DNA of 64,000 nt from Clostridium lundense DSM 17049 (GTDB taxonomy: Bacteria > Bacillota > Clostridia > Clostridiales > Clostridiaceae): assembly GCF_000619945.1 (NCBI RefSeq), contig NZ_KK211043.1, positions 167,546-231,545 on the forward strand, written 5' to 3'. Within the stretch, counting starts at the first letter, position 1. Every line of letters starts with the position of its first letter. Both the position numbers and the translations under genes were made by a program. Under the pieces are notes generated by a model. The model saw only the letters and a list, made by a program, of their open reading frames with translations. It was not told the origin of the DNA and searched no databases. Below are positions 8,935-18,544 of the stretch, piece by piece.

Positions 8935-10314
8935 TTGGAGAAGCAATATTTAATTTTAGATAAGGTTCAAGGTCCTTTGATTATATTATCTGATGTAGAA
9001 GGAATATCCTATGATGAAATTGTTGAAATAGAAGTAGATGGAAAAGAAAAAAGAAAAGGTAAAGTAGTTCAACTATATGAGGATAAAGCAATAATACAAG
9101 TTTTTGAGTCTACAACAGGTATATCCCTTCATAATACTGTGGTATCTTTTAAAGGAAAACCACTTCAAATTAGTCTTTCTACAGATATTTTAGGAAGAGA
9201 ATTTAATGGTGTAGGAGAGGCTATAGATGGAGGGGGAGAAATATATAGTTCAAAAAAATACAATGTAAATGGTATGCCAATGAATCCTGTAGCACGTAAA
9301 TATCCAAGAAACTTTATACAAACAGGAATATCTTCTATTGATTGTTTAACAACTTTAATAAGGGGACAAAAACTTCCTATATTTTCGGGAAATGGTATGC
9401 CTCATAATGAATTAGCTGCTCAAATAGTAAAACAAGCAAAGATAAGTGGAAATAGTGATGAAAAGTTTGCAGTAGTATTTGCTGCTATGGGAATAAAGCA
9501 TGATGATGCAGACTTCTTTAGAAAAAGTTTTGAGGAAGCAGGTGTATTAGAAAGAGTTGTAATGTATACAAATCTAGCTGATGATCCTATAGTAGAAAGA
9601 ATAATAGCCCCAAGATGTGCATTAACAGCAGCAGAATATTTGGCATTTGAAGAAGGAATGCATATTTTAGTTATTATGACTGATATGACAAATTATTGTG
9701 AAGCATTGAGAGAACTTTCATCATCAAGAGAAGAGGTTCCTAGTAGAAAGGGATATCCAGGATATTTATATTCAGATTTAGCGTCATTATATGAAAGAGC
9801 GGGAATGATGAATGGAAGAAAGGGTTCTATAACTCAAATACCTATTTTAACAATGCCAAATGATGATATAACTCATCCTATACCAGATTTAACTGGATAT
9901 ATAACAGAAGGACAAATAGTTTTAAGTAGATCCATATACGGAAGAGATATATATCCCCCAGTAAACATATTACCTTCTCTTTCTAGATTGATGAAGGATG
10001 GAATAGGTGAAGGATTTACTAGAGGAGATCATGCAGAGGTTTCAAATCAAGTGTTTTCTAGCTATTCTCATGTACAAGATGTAATAGCTTTAGCACAGGT
10101 AATAGGAGAGGATGAGCTATCACCTATAGACAAAACATATATGAAGTTTGGAAGGGAATTTGAAAATAAATTTTTAAATCAAGGATTTGATGAAAATAGA
10201 GATATAGAAGAGACTTTAGATTTAGCATGGGATATGCTGAGTATTTTAGATAAATCAGAACTAGATAGAATAAGTCCAGATTTATTGAATAAGTACTATA
10301 GGAGTGATGTTTGA
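8935..10314 (+). CDS. atpB: V-type ATP synthase subunit B (regulatory)
   Basis: The 459-residue non-catalytic B subunit. There is no canonical P-loop (RGQKLPIFSGNGMPHNELAAQI stands in its place). The PSRKGYPGYLYSDLASLYERAG signature and the catalytic-arginine-bearing SRLMKDGIGEG segment are both present. It alternates with A in the hexamer. TTG start at 8935 after GAGGAGGG. The TGA stop overlaps the ATG of subunit D by one base, implying coupled translation. Confidence 0.96.
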   Translation: MEKQYLILDKVQGPLIILSDVEGISYDEIVEIEVDGKEKRKGKVVQLYEDKAIIQVFESTTGISLHNTVVSFKGKPLQISLSTDILGREFNGVGEAIDGGGEIYSSKKYNVNGMPMNPVARKYPRNFIQTGISSIDCLTTLIRGQKLPIFSGNGMPHNELAAQIVKQAKISGNSDEKFAVVFAAMGIKHDDADFFRKSFEEAGVLERVVMYTNLADDPIVERIIAPRCALTAAEYLAFEEGMHILVIMTDMTNYCEALRELSSSREEVPSRKGYPGYLYSDLASLYERAGMMNGRKGSITQIPILTMPNDDITHPIPDLTGYITEGQIVLSRSIYGRDIYPPVNILPSLSRLMKDGIGEGFTRGDHAEVSNQVFSSYSHVQDVIALAQVIGEDELSPIDKTYMKFGREFENKFLNQGFDENRDIEETLDLAWDMLSILDKSELDRISPDLLNKYYRSDV

Positions 10315-10928
10315 TGGAAAATATAGCTCCAACAAAGGCGAATTTGATTAGTGCAGAAAGTTCTTTAGATTTTTCAGAAAAAGGTTTTGAATTATTAGAT
10401 AAAAAAAGAAATGTACTTATTAGAGAAATAATGTCTTATGTAGAATTATCAAAAAAATTAGGAGAAGAAATAAATGTAACTTTTAATGAAGCATATGAGG
10501 CATTAAAAAATGCTAATATAACTATGGGAATACAAGAAGTAGATCAAATAGCCATGACTATTCCGCAAGCAAAAGATTATAATATAATTTTTAAATCTGT
10601 TATGGGGGTAGAAGTACCCCATATTCAATTTGACAAGCAGGATATAAATCATAACTATAGTTTTTATAAAACTAATTCAGCTATGGATATTGCCTATGAT
10701 AAATTTAACAAAGTTAGATATTTAATATATGAATTAGCAGAAGTTGAAAATGCAGTATATAGATTAGCTATGGAAGTTAAGAAAACTCAGAAAAGAGCTA
10801 ATGCACTTCAAAATATACAGATTCCAAGGTTTAAGGAATTAATTAAAAATATTGGTGAAGTGCTAGAAGAAAAGGAAAGAGAAGATTTCTTTAGGCTTAA
10901 AGTTGTTAAGAAGAAAAAGCATAGATAA
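10314..10928 (+). CDS. atpD: V-type ATP synthase subunit D (rotor shaft)
   Basis: Subunit D, 204 residues from ATG 10314. It forms the long antiparallel coiled coil of the central shaft. The family start PTKANLISAESSLDF and the C-terminal NALQNIQIPRFKELIKNI are clear. An in-frame TTG at 10311 is less likely. This is the last gene of the operon; an AT-rich hairpin follows. Confidence 0.93.
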   Translation: MENIAPTKANLISAESSLDFSEKGFELLDKKRNVLIREIMSYVELSKKLGEEINVTFNEAYEALKNANITMGIQEVDQIAMTIPQAKDYNIIFKSVMGVEVPHIQFDKQDINHNYSFYKTNSAMDIAYDKFNKVRYLIYELAEVENAVYRLAMEVKKTQKRANALQNIQIPRFKELIKNIGEVLEEKEREDFFRLKVVKKKKHR

Positions 10929-10991
10929 CTGGCTTAAATGGTAATAAATCAAGCTCTTATATCTATTGATTTAAAGTAATTAAAAGTATAT

Positions 10992-11026
10992 AATAGCCAT
11001 ATATTTTAAATATATGGTTATTTTTA
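10992..11026 (+). terminator. Probable terminator of the V-ATPase operon
   Basis: An AT-rich inverted repeat (AATAGCCATATATTT and its near complement) is followed by a run of T. The stem is weak for a terminator, but it lies about 60 bases after the last V-ATPase gene and before a gene with its own ribosome site. Confidence 0.5.
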
Positions 11027-11096
11027 TTAGTTATATGGTTATTATTATTAATAGAAAGGTATAAAATCTTATTATTATTTTAAAGGTGATAGCATT

Positions 11097-14000
11097 ATGG
11101 AAAAGGTATTACATTTAGGACTAGACATAGGATCAACTACAATAAAGATTGTAGCCCTAGATTGCAATGAAGAGATAGTTTATAGTAAATATCAAAGGCA
11201 CTTTTCAGACATAAAAAGTACTATTGTCAATGTAATTAATGAAGCTTATGAAGATATTGGCAATAGAAATATTAATGTTATGGTAACCGGCTCAGGTGGT
11301 CTTGCTGTATCTCAGTGGTTAGATGTACCATTTATACAAGAAGTTATAGCTTGTACAAACACTATAGAAAGATTTATACCTAATACTGATGTAGCCATAG
11401 AATTAGGTGGAGAAGACGCTAAAATTACATTTTTTAGAGGCGGAATAGACCAAAGAATGAATGGTACTTGTGCTGGAGGAACAGGAGCTTTTATTGATCA
11501 AATGGCTGCGTTGTTACAGACAGATGCTGCTGGATTAAATAATTTAGCTAAAAGTTATACAGTTATACATCCAATTGCAGCGAGATGTGGTGTGTTTGCA
11601 AAAACAGATATTCAACCATTATTAAATGAAGGTGCAGCAAAGGAAGATATAGCAGCATCTATTTTTCAGGCAGTAGTAAATCAAACTATAAGTGGTTTAG
11701 CTTGTGGCAAAATTATAAGAGGTAATGTAGCGTTTTTGGGAGGACCGTTATATTTTTTATCGGAATTAAGAAATAGATTTATAGAGACACTGAAATTAAA
11801 AGAAAACCAAGTTGTATTTCCACAAAATTCTCAATTATTTGTTGCTATGGGAGCAGCTTTAGCTGCTAAGGAAAATAAGGTTATAAATTTTAAGGATTTA
11901 AAAGATAGATTAGAGAACATGAAAGATTGTTGTAGCGAAGATGTGAAGACGTTAAAATCTTTCTTCCTCACAAAGGAAGAATTAGTAAAGTTTAGAAAAA
12001 AACATAATAGTCATACAGTAAATAGAAAAGAATTGATTCATTTTAAAGGAGATTGTTTCCTAGGAATAGATGCAGGATCTACTACCACAAAGGTTGCATT
12101 ATTAGATATGGATGGAAATTTATTATATTCTTATTATGGTAGCAATAAGGGAAATCCTTTGAAATCAACTATAAATATTTTAAAAGAATTATATAGTATA
12201 CTACCTAAAGAAGCTAATATAATAAATTCAGCAGTAACAGGTTATGGCGAAGCCCTTATAAGGGCGGCGTTATCAGTAGATTTAGGAGAAGTTGAAACTA
12301 TAGCTCATTATAAAGCAGCAGAATTTTTCTTGCCAGGGGTTGATTTTATTTTAGATATTGGTGGGCAGGATATGAAATGTTTAAAGATAAAAGACGGTGT
12401 TATAGATAGTATTATGCTAAATGAAGCATGCTCATCTGGATGTGGTTCTTTTATTGAGACTTTTGCTAATTCATTAAACATGAGGGTACAGGATTTTGCT
12501 GAACATGCATTACTAGCACAAAATCCTGTAGATTTAGGTTCAAGATGTACTGTATTTATGAACTCAAAAGTTAAACAGGCACAAAAAGAAGGGGCTTCTA
12601 TAGGGGATATTTCAGCTGGATTATCTTATTCTGTAATAAAAAATGCATTATTTAAGGTAATCAAGATAAGAAATCCTGAGGAAATTGGTAAAAAAATAAT
12701 AGTTCAAGGTGGAACATTTTATAATGATGCAGTACTTAGAGCATTTGAGATTGTATCAGAAAGAGAAGTAGTAAGGCCAGACATTGCAGGATTAATGGGA
12801 GCTTTTGGAGCAGCATTGATTGCAAAGGAAAAGTACTCAGATGGATATGTCAGTACATTAGTTACCTTAGATAGATTAATGAATTTTAATACTTCTATAG
12901 ACATGAAAAGATGCGGAAAGTGTGCTAATAATTGTCTTTTAACTATAAATAAATTTGATAATGGTGAAGAGTTTATATCAGGCAATAGATGCGAAAGGGG
13001 AGAAGGAAAAGAGAAAAATAATAATGATATCCCTAACCTTTACAAATATAAGTATAATAGATTATTTAATTATGTACCGTTAAGTAAGGAAGAAGCTATA
13101 AGGGGAATAGTAGGTATACCGAGGGTTCTAAATCTTTATGAGAACTACCCATTTTGGTTTACTTTATTTACAAATTTAAAGTTTAGGGTAGAATTATCAC
13201 CAAGGTCTTCTAAAAAATTATATGAACTAGGTATAGAAACTATTCCGTCAGAATCTGCATGTTATCCTGCAAAATTGGTACATGGACATATTGCTAGTTT
13301 GGTAAATAAAGGGGTAGATTTCATATTTTATCCGTGTATACCTTATGAGCAAAAGGAAATAAGGGAAGCAAATAATCATTTTAATTGCCCTATGGTTACA
13401 TCCTATCCTGAAGTAATAAAAAATAATATGGATGTATTACAGGAAAAAAGTATAACATTTATGAATCCTTTCTTGCCAATTGATAATAAAAAAAGATTGA
13501 TAAAAAGATTTTATGAGGAATTTAAGAGTTTTAATATATCAATGGAAGAAGTAAGTAAGGCAGTAGATAAGGCATATGAAGAGGATAGAAAAGTTAAAGA
13601 AGATATTAGGGAAAAAGGTAGGGAAGTACTTCAATATATAAAATCTACGGGGAAAAAAGGGATAGTTCTTGCAGGAAGACCTTATCATATTGATCCGGAA
13701 ATAAACCATGGTATACCAGAGGTAATAACTTCTTTTGGTATAGCAGTGCTTACAGAAGACTCAGTAGCTCATTTAGGAAAGGTAGAAAGACCTTTAAGAG
13801 TTGTAGATCAATGGATGTATCACTCAAGACTTTATGCAGCAGCTAGCTTTGTAGCTAATGAAAAGGATCTAGAACTTATACAGTTAAATTCCTTTGGCTG
13901 TGGGTTAGATGCTGTTACCACTGATCAGGTTCAAGAGATATTAAATGCATATGGAAAAATATATACAGTATTAAAAATTGATGAAGGAAGTAATTTAGGA

Positions 14001-15404
14001 GCTATAAAGATTAGGATAAGATCTTTAATGGCAGCTATGAAGGAAAGAGACAAAAATGGCTTTGAACCTAATAAACAGATAGAAACAGATGAGAGAATAA
14101 TTTTTACTAAGGATATGAAGAAAAAACATACTATATTATGTCCTCAAATGGCACCTATACATTTTGAATTAGTTCAGGAAGCTTTTAGAGCATCAAAGTA
14201 TAATTTGCAGGTATTACCTTCTGTTGATAAAAAGTGTATAGATGAAGGTTTAAAATATGTTAATAATGATGCTTGCTATCCATCAATAATTGTTGTTGGC
14301 CAAATGATAGAAGCATTAAAATCAGGTAAATATGATTTAAATAATACCTCTGTTATTATTTCACAAACAGGGGGAGGGTGCAGAGCTACAAACTATATAG
14401 GATTCTTGAGAAAAGCTTTAAAAGAAGCTGGTTTTTTAAATATACCAGTAATATCTGCCAATGTAATTGGACTTGAAAAAAATCCAGGATTTACAGTATC
14501 TTTAAGTCTTATAAATAAAGGATTAATGTCTCTAATATATGGAGATTTGTTAATGAGAGTATTATATAGAGTGAGACCTTATGAAAAAATAAAGGGATCA
14601 GCTGATTTATTATTTAACAAATGGATGAAGAAATGTAAGACAAATGTTAGAGATGGTAACAGAAAAAGATTTAAAGAAAACATTTATAATATTGTAAAGG
14701 ACTTTGATAACTTAGAAATTAATGATATTCTTAAACCAAAGGTAGGAGTAGTTGGAGAAATATTGGTTAAATTCCACCCTACAGCTAACAATAATATAGT
14801 AGATATACTAGAAAAAGAGGGTGCAGAGGCAGTTGTACCAGATTTATTAGACTTCTTTATGTATTGTGCCTACGATGCAAATTATAGGTATGAAAAATTA
14901 TCTGGTAGCAAGATATCTATGATGGTAAGTAATTGGGCTATAAAAGCTATGGAGTTTTATAGAAAGGAAATGAAGGAAGCTTTAAATAATAGCAATAGGT
15001 TTACTTCTCCTGAGAAAATTGAAGAATTAGCAGAATCAGCTTCATCAATAGTTTCTATAGGTAATCAAACTGGTGAAGGGTGGTTTTTAACTGCTGAGAT
15101 GATTGAACTTATAGAAACAGGAGTAAAGAATATAATTTGTATGCAGCCATTCGCTTGTCTACCTAATCATGTAACAGGAAAAGGAATGATTAAGGAATTG
15201 AAAAGAGTGTATCCTGGAGCAAATATTGCAGCAATAGATTATGATCCAGGAGCAAGTGAGGTAAATCAATTAAATAGAATAAAATTAATGTTATCAGTAG
15301 CTCATAAAAATTTACAATATGCAATTCATAATGAAAAACTTGATAAAAAACAAAGTAAGCATGTTATTAAAAATCTAAATGATGAATATAATATAAACTA
15401 TTAA
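11097..15404 (+). CDS. 2-Hydroxyacyl-CoA dehydratase activase/component fusion, 1435 aa
   Basis: A large cytoplasmic protein with two tandem BcrA/BadF-type ATPase domains (about 5-255 with LDIGSTTIKIV; about 325-580 with GIDAGSTTTKVALLD). Each has a cysteine loop of the kind that holds a bridging [4Fe-4S] cluster (CAGGTGAFIDQM and CSSGCGSFIETF). A cysteine cluster CGKCANNC follows near residue 605, then a DUF2229-like region (from about 665) and an HgdB-like dehydratase-component region to the C-terminus. In the two-protein systems, the activase uses ATP to push an electron into the dehydratase; here both halves are on one chain. Such 1400-residue fusions are common in clostridia and their substrates are unknown. 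The gene stands alone, with a good ribosome site (AAAGGTGAT) and a strong terminator. Confidence 0.85.
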   Translation: MEKVLHLGLDIGSTTIKIVALDCNEEIVYSKYQRHFSDIKSTIVNVINEAYEDIGNRNINVMVTGSGGLAVSQWLDVPFIQEVIACTNTIERFIPNTDVAIELGGEDAKITFFRGGIDQRMNGTCAGGTGAFIDQMAALLQTDAAGLNNLAKSYTVIHPIAARCGVFAKTDIQPLLNEGAAKEDIAASIFQAVVNQTISGLACGKIIRGNVAFLGGPLYFLSELRNRFIETLKLKENQVVFPQNSQLFVAMGAALAAKENKVINFKDLKDRLENMKDCCSEDVKTLKSFFLTKEELVKFRKKHNSHTVNRKELIHFKGDCFLGIDAGSTTTKVALLDMDGNLLYSYYGSNKGNPLKSTINILKELYSILPKEANIINSAVTGYGEALIRAALSVDLGEVETIAHYKAAEFFLPGVDFILDIGGQDMKCLKIKDGVIDSIMLNEACSSGCGSFIETFANSLNMRVQDFAEHALLAQNPVDLGSRCTVFMNSKVKQAQKEGASIGDISAGLSYSVIKNALFKVIKIRNPEEIGKKIIVQGGTFYNDAVLRAFEIVSEREVVRPDIAGLMGAFGAALIAKEKYSDGYVSTLVTLDRLMNFNTSIDMKRCGKCANNCLLTINKFDNGEEFISGNRCERGEGKEKNNNDIPNLYKYKYNRLFNYVPLSKEEAIRGIVGIPRVLNLYENYPFWFTLFTNLKFRVELSPRSSKKLYELGIETIPSESACYPAKLVHGHIASLVNKGVDFIFYPCIPYEQKEIREANNHFNCPMVTSYPEVIKNNMDVLQEKSITFMNPFLPIDNKKRLIKRFYEEFKSFNISMEEVSKAVDKAYEEDRKVKEDIREKGREVLQYIKSTGKKGIVLAGRPYHIDPEINHGIPEVITSFGIAVLTEDSVAHLGKVERPLRVVDQWMYHSRLYAAASFVANEKDLELIQLNSFGCGLDAVTTDQVQEILNAYGKIYTVLKIDEGSNLGAIKIRIRSLMAAMKERDKNGFEPNKQIETDERIIFTKDMKKKHTILCPQMAPIHFELVQEAFRASKYNLQVLPSVDKKCIDEGLKYVNNDACYPSIIVVGQMIEALKSGKYDLNNTSVIISQTGGGCRATNYIGFLRKALKEAGFLNIPVISANVIGLEKNPGFTVSLSLINKGLMSLIYGDLLMRVLYRVRPYEKIKGSADLLFNKWMKKCKTNVRDGNRKRFKENIYNIVKDFDNLEINDILKPKVGVVGEILVKFHPTANNNIVDILEKEGAEAVVPDLLDFFMYCAYDANYRYEKLSGSKISMMVSNWAIKAMEFYRKEMKEALNNSNRFTSPEKIEELAESASSIVSIGNQTGEGWFLTAEMIELIETGVKNIICMQPFACLPNHVTGKGMIKELKRVYPGANIAAIDYDPGASEVNQLNRIKLMLSVAHKNLQYAIHNEKLDKKQSKHVIKNLNDEYNINY

Positions 15405-15405
15405 A

Positions 15406-15442
15406 AAAAATGCTTTTCTGAATTCTTCAGAAAAGCATTTTT
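15406..15442. terminator. Bidirectional terminator between convergent genes
   Basis: A 17-bp perfect stem (AAAAATGCTTTTCTGAA, loop TTC, and its complement) has A and T runs on both flanks. It ends the activase-fusion gene on the plus strand and the first gltS on the minus strand. Confidence 0.93.
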
Positions 15443-15449
15443 GAAATTT

Positions 15450-16643
15450 TTATTTCATAAAGTTAACAAATAAAGTTATAACCATTGCATTAGCAAAATC
15501 TATTAGGAAAGCACCAACTATAGGTAATACGAAATAAGCACGAGGTGCTGGACCAAATTTTGCTCTTACTGCATCCATGTTAGCAATTCCATTTGGAGTA
15601 GCTCCCATACCGAAACCGCAGTGGCCAGCAGCCATAACAGCAGCATCATAATCCTTACCCATAACATTAAATGTAAGGAAGTAAGCATATAAGCCCATAA
15701 GTGTAGCTTGAGCTACAAGTATTACAAGCATTGGACCTGCAACAGCAGCAAGCTCCCAAAGCTTTAATCCTATCAATGCCATTGATAAGAATGTATTTAA
15801 ACCAATATTTCCAAGAACATCAGTACACTTTTGATTAACATGCCATTTTCCAGTAGATTCACCTACATTTAGTATAATAGCTGCAACTATCATTGAGTTA
15901 ACATAGGATGGCAAAGTAAGGCCGATACCTTTAAAGAAATTTTCAAGTATAGCTCCTAAACCTATGGCAATTAAGATTAAACCTAATGTTCTAAATACTT
16001 CTTCATAATTAATTTGTTCTTCTACTGCATTAGCAGCAGCAGCATCATTTTTTGCATCGTCAATAATAGGTTTTAAATTTTTTCCTTCAACTAGGCGTTT
16101 ACCTATTGGGCCACCTATTAAACTACCAGTTACTAATCCAAAGGTAGCAGCAGCCATAGCTGTTTCAACAGCACCATTTAATCCATAACTTTTTTGGAAT
16201 AGTTCACCAAAGGCAGCACCGGTACCATGTCCACCTGTCATAGTTACAGAACCACATATTAAGCCTAAGAATGGATTCTGACCCATTATTTTGGCGATTA
16301 ATACACCAACTCCATTTTGGAATACACATAATAGTGATGCTAAAATCCAAAAGAATATAACTTGCAATCCACCTTTTTTTATTAGATCAAAGCTTGCACC
16401 CATACCAATTGATGTAAAGAATACCATCATAAATGGTTTTTGCAATGTTGTGTCTAAATTAAATTCCATAATTCCATTAACTTTTAATATAGTGTGTAAT
16501 ATAGCAAAAATAAGTCCTCCAACAACAGGAGATGGTATACAAAATTTTTCAAGTAGTGATATTTTTGTCTTTACCCAAGAGCCAAAATAGTAAATTACTA
16601 CGGCTACAGCTGTTGTTTGCATCATATCAAGTTTCAATGTCAT
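15450..16643 (-). CDS. gltS: GltS-family Na+/glutamate symporter, copy 1 of 7
   Basis: A 397-residue membrane protein of the ESS family (Na+-coupled glutamate uptake). It is an inverted repeat of two halves, each with a re-entrant glycine loop: GGHGTGAAFG (137-146) and GHCGFGMGATPNG (340-352). A hydrophilic centre (about 190-215) ends in YEEVFRTL. LDTTLQKPFM and GESTGKWHVNQKCT are family signatures. The start MTLKLDMMQTTA follows AAAGGAG. It is the last of five gltS genes in a row on this strand. Each has its own promoter, so they are not simply one operon. It lies tail to tail with the activase fusion. Confidence 0.94.
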   Translation of the reverse strand: MTLKLDMMQTTAVAVVIYYFGSWVKTKISLLEKFCIPSPVVGGLIFAILHTILKVNGIMEFNLDTTLQKPFMMVFFTSIGMGASFDLIKKGGLQVIFFWILASLLCVFQNGVGVLIAKIMGQNPFLGLICGSVTMTGGHGTGAAFGELFQKSYGLNGAVETAMAAATFGLVTGSLIGGPIGKRLVEGKNLKPIIDDAKNDAAAANAVEEQINYEEVFRTLGLILIAIGLGAILENFFKGIGLTLPSYVNSMIVAAIILNVGESTGKWHVNQKCTDVLGNIGLNTFLSMALIGLKLWELAAVAGPMLVILVAQATLMGLYAYFLTFNVMGKDYDAAVMAAGHCGFGMGATPNGIANMDAVRAKFGPAPRAYFVLPIVGAFLIDFANAMVITLFVNFMK

Positions 16644-16769
16644 AGTTTAAACTCCTTTCAAATCAAAATTGTTAAAAATATAACTATAATAATTCACAAA
16701 TTACCATATGAATTATCAAATTAGTGCAATAATTAAAAAGGTACTAGACAATAATCGGCGACGTTTACT

Positions 16770-16798
16770 ATATTACCATAAGTTTTTTGCAAATTCAA
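16770..16798 (-). promoter_or_regulatory. Sigma-A promoter of gltS copy 1
   Basis: On the minus strand, TTGAAT (16793-16798), 17 bp, TAATAT (16770-16775). The start point would be about 120 bases before the gltS ATG. The 330-base gap between copies 1 and 2 holds this promoter, a small 8-bp leader dyad (near 16687-16714) and the copy 2 terminator; no gene. Confidence 0.7.
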
Positions 16799-16912
16799 CA
16801 TATTTTTAAAAGAAAGTCAAAAGAAATACCATAAAATAGAAAAATTCAAATAATGTGTTAAATAGGGTTATAAATATTAAGTATTAATTTTAAAATATTT
16901 AAAATTAAAATA

Positions 16913-16949
16913 AAAAAAGACCAATACCTTGAAGATATTGATCTTTTTT
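16913..16949 (-). terminator. Terminator of gltS copy 2
   Basis: Minus strand: AAAAAAGATCAATA pairs with TATTGGTCTTTTTT (one G-U pair), ending in a T run. It lies just after the copy 2 stop. Confidence 0.85.
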
Positions 16950-16973
16950 GAAATATTTAAATTTAACAAAGTT

Positions 16974-18173
16974 TTACTTAGCAAAGAAGTTAACAAAAGC
17001 AGTTATGACTATAGCATTGGTAAAGTCAATTAAGAATGCACCAACTATAGGTAATACGAAGAATGCTCTTGGAGCAGCTCCATATCTTTCAGTTACAGCT
17101 GTCATGTTAGCAATTCCGTTTGGAGTAGCTCCCATACCGAAACCACAGTGACCAGCAGCCATAACAGCAGCATCGAAGTCTCTTCCTACTACATTAAATG
17201 TTATAAATGATGCATATAATGCCATTAATAATGTTTGTCCTATTAATATCATAAGCATTGGACCTGCAACAGCAGCAAGTTCCCATAATTTTAAGCCTAC
17301 TAAAGCCATTGAAAGGAATACATTTAGTCCAATGTTTCCAAGTATATCGGTACATTTCTGATTAATATGCCATTTACCAGTTGATTCACCAACGTTTAGT
17401 ATAATAGCAGCAATAATCATTGAGTTAACATATGATGGAAGAGTTATTCCAACACTAGTAAAGAATCCTTCAAGAACAGCACCAACACCGATTGATATTA
17501 ATACAATTGCTAAAGTTCTGAAAACTTCTTCATAACTTACAACTTCATTTGTTGCTTCAGCAGCAGCTGCAGCAGCAGCGTCCTGTTTAGGAGCAACTGA
17601 TTTTAAACCTTTGCCTTCAATTAATCTCTTACCAACTGGTCCACCAATAATTGAACCCATAACAAGTCCAAAAGTAGCAGCAGCCATTGCTGTTGCAGTA
17701 GCACCAGCTACACCATATTCTTTTTCAAATAATGGACCAAAAGCACCGCCTGTACCATGTCCACCTGTCATAGTTATTGATCCACAAAGTAATCCTAAGA
17801 ATGGGCTTTGTCCAAGAGCTTTAGCTAATATAACTCCTAGAGTATCCTGGAATATACATAGTGCGGAAGCACATAACCAGAATATAACAACTTGTAATCC
17901 ACCTTTTTTTACAAGTTCTAAGCTTGCGCCCATACCTATTGTTGTAAAGAATACCATCATGAATGGTTTTTGTAATGTAGTATCAAGATTTAAATTTAAA
18001 AGTCCGTTTTGTTTTAAGATAAGGTTTACAATAGCGAAAATAAGTCCTCCAACAACTGGGGCTGGGATACAGAATTTTTCAAGAACTTGTATTTTAGTCT
18101 TTACCCAAGCACCAAAGTAGTAAATTACTACTGCTAACGCTGTTGTTTGCATCATGTCTAATTTGATATTCAT
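16974..18173 (-). CDS. gltS: GltS-family Na+/glutamate symporter, copy 2 of 7
   Basis: A 399-residue ESS symporter with both pore loops (GGHGTGGAFG and GHCGFGMGATPNG). The central loop is an alanine-rich stretch (KQDAAAAAAAEATNE) before SYEEVFRTL. It starts MNIKLDMMQTTALAVVIYYFGAWVKTK, nearly the same as its neighbours, so the copies derive from recent tandem duplication. AGGCGG-type ribosome site. The central loops and leader regions are the most divergent parts between copies, which suggests different control more than different substrate. Confidence 0.94.
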   Translation of the reverse strand: MNIKLDMMQTTALAVVIYYFGAWVKTKIQVLEKFCIPAPVVGGLIFAIVNLILKQNGLLNLNLDTTLQKPFMMVFFTTIGMGASLELVKKGGLQVVIFWLCASALCIFQDTLGVILAKALGQSPFLGLLCGSITMTGGHGTGGAFGPLFEKEYGVAGATATAMAAATFGLVMGSIIGGPVGKRLIEGKGLKSVAPKQDAAAAAAAEATNEVVSYEEVFRTLAIVLISIGVGAVLEGFFTSVGITLPSYVNSMIIAAIILNVGESTGKWHINQKCTDILGNIGLNVFLSMALVGLKLWELAAVAGPMLMILIGQTLLMALYASFITFNVVGRDFDAAVMAAGHCGFGMGATPNGIANMTAVTERYGAAPRAFFVLPIVGAFLIDFTNAIVITAFVNFFAK

Positions 18174-18227
18174 AATAAAAACCGCCTTTCTAATAATTTT
18201 TTATATTTATAAAATTATAACAGTGGT

Positions 18228-18268
18228 TTAGTCAATTAATCCATTAGAATAATGGATTAATTGACTAA
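18228..18268 (-). promoter_or_regulatory. Perfect 19-bp hairpin in the leader of gltS copy 2
   Basis: TTAGTCAATTAATCCATTA, loop GAA, then the exact complement. It begins only about ten bases after the expected transcription start and ends about 55 bases before the ATG. There is no T run after it, so it is not a simple terminator. It could be an operator dyad, an mRNA-stabilising 5' stem or a protein-responsive attenuator part. Confidence 0.8.
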
Positions 18269-18283
18269 GCTATGACATGTACC

Positions 18284-18312
18284 ATGTTAGCACAAGTTTT
18301 TTTAAAATTCAA
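18284..18312 (-). promoter_or_regulatory. Sigma-A promoter of gltS copy 2
   Basis: Minus strand: TTGAAT (18307-18312), 17 bp, TAACAT (18284-18289). The same TTGAATTT...AAAAAACTT spacer words occur in the copy 1 promoter, showing shared ancestry. The 371-base gap 18174-18544 contains this promoter, the leader hairpin and the copy 3 terminator, with no gene. Confidence 0.7.
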
Positions 18313-18496
18313 CTATGTTTTTTAAAAAGTTGTCAGATTATAGAGTAAATTATGTAAAATAAGGGTAAGATTATATAGAAAAATACAGAAATATAATAAA
18401 AATAAGAGAAAGGAGAAATCCTTGTAAATCAAAGTGAGATGGATATATCAATTTAAATTAGCAAAGTGATTGAAAATTATCTATAAACAAAAAAAT

Positions 18497-18533
18497 AAAA
18501 AAATTGCTGGATTTAAATACCAGCAATTTTTTT
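18497..18533 (-). terminator. Terminator of gltS copy 3
   Basis: AAAAAAATTGCTGG pairs with CCAGCAATTTTTTT around a nine-base loop. On the minus strand the stem ends in a T run directly after the copy 3 stop. Confidence 0.9.
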
Positions 18534-18544
18534 ATTTTTAATTT

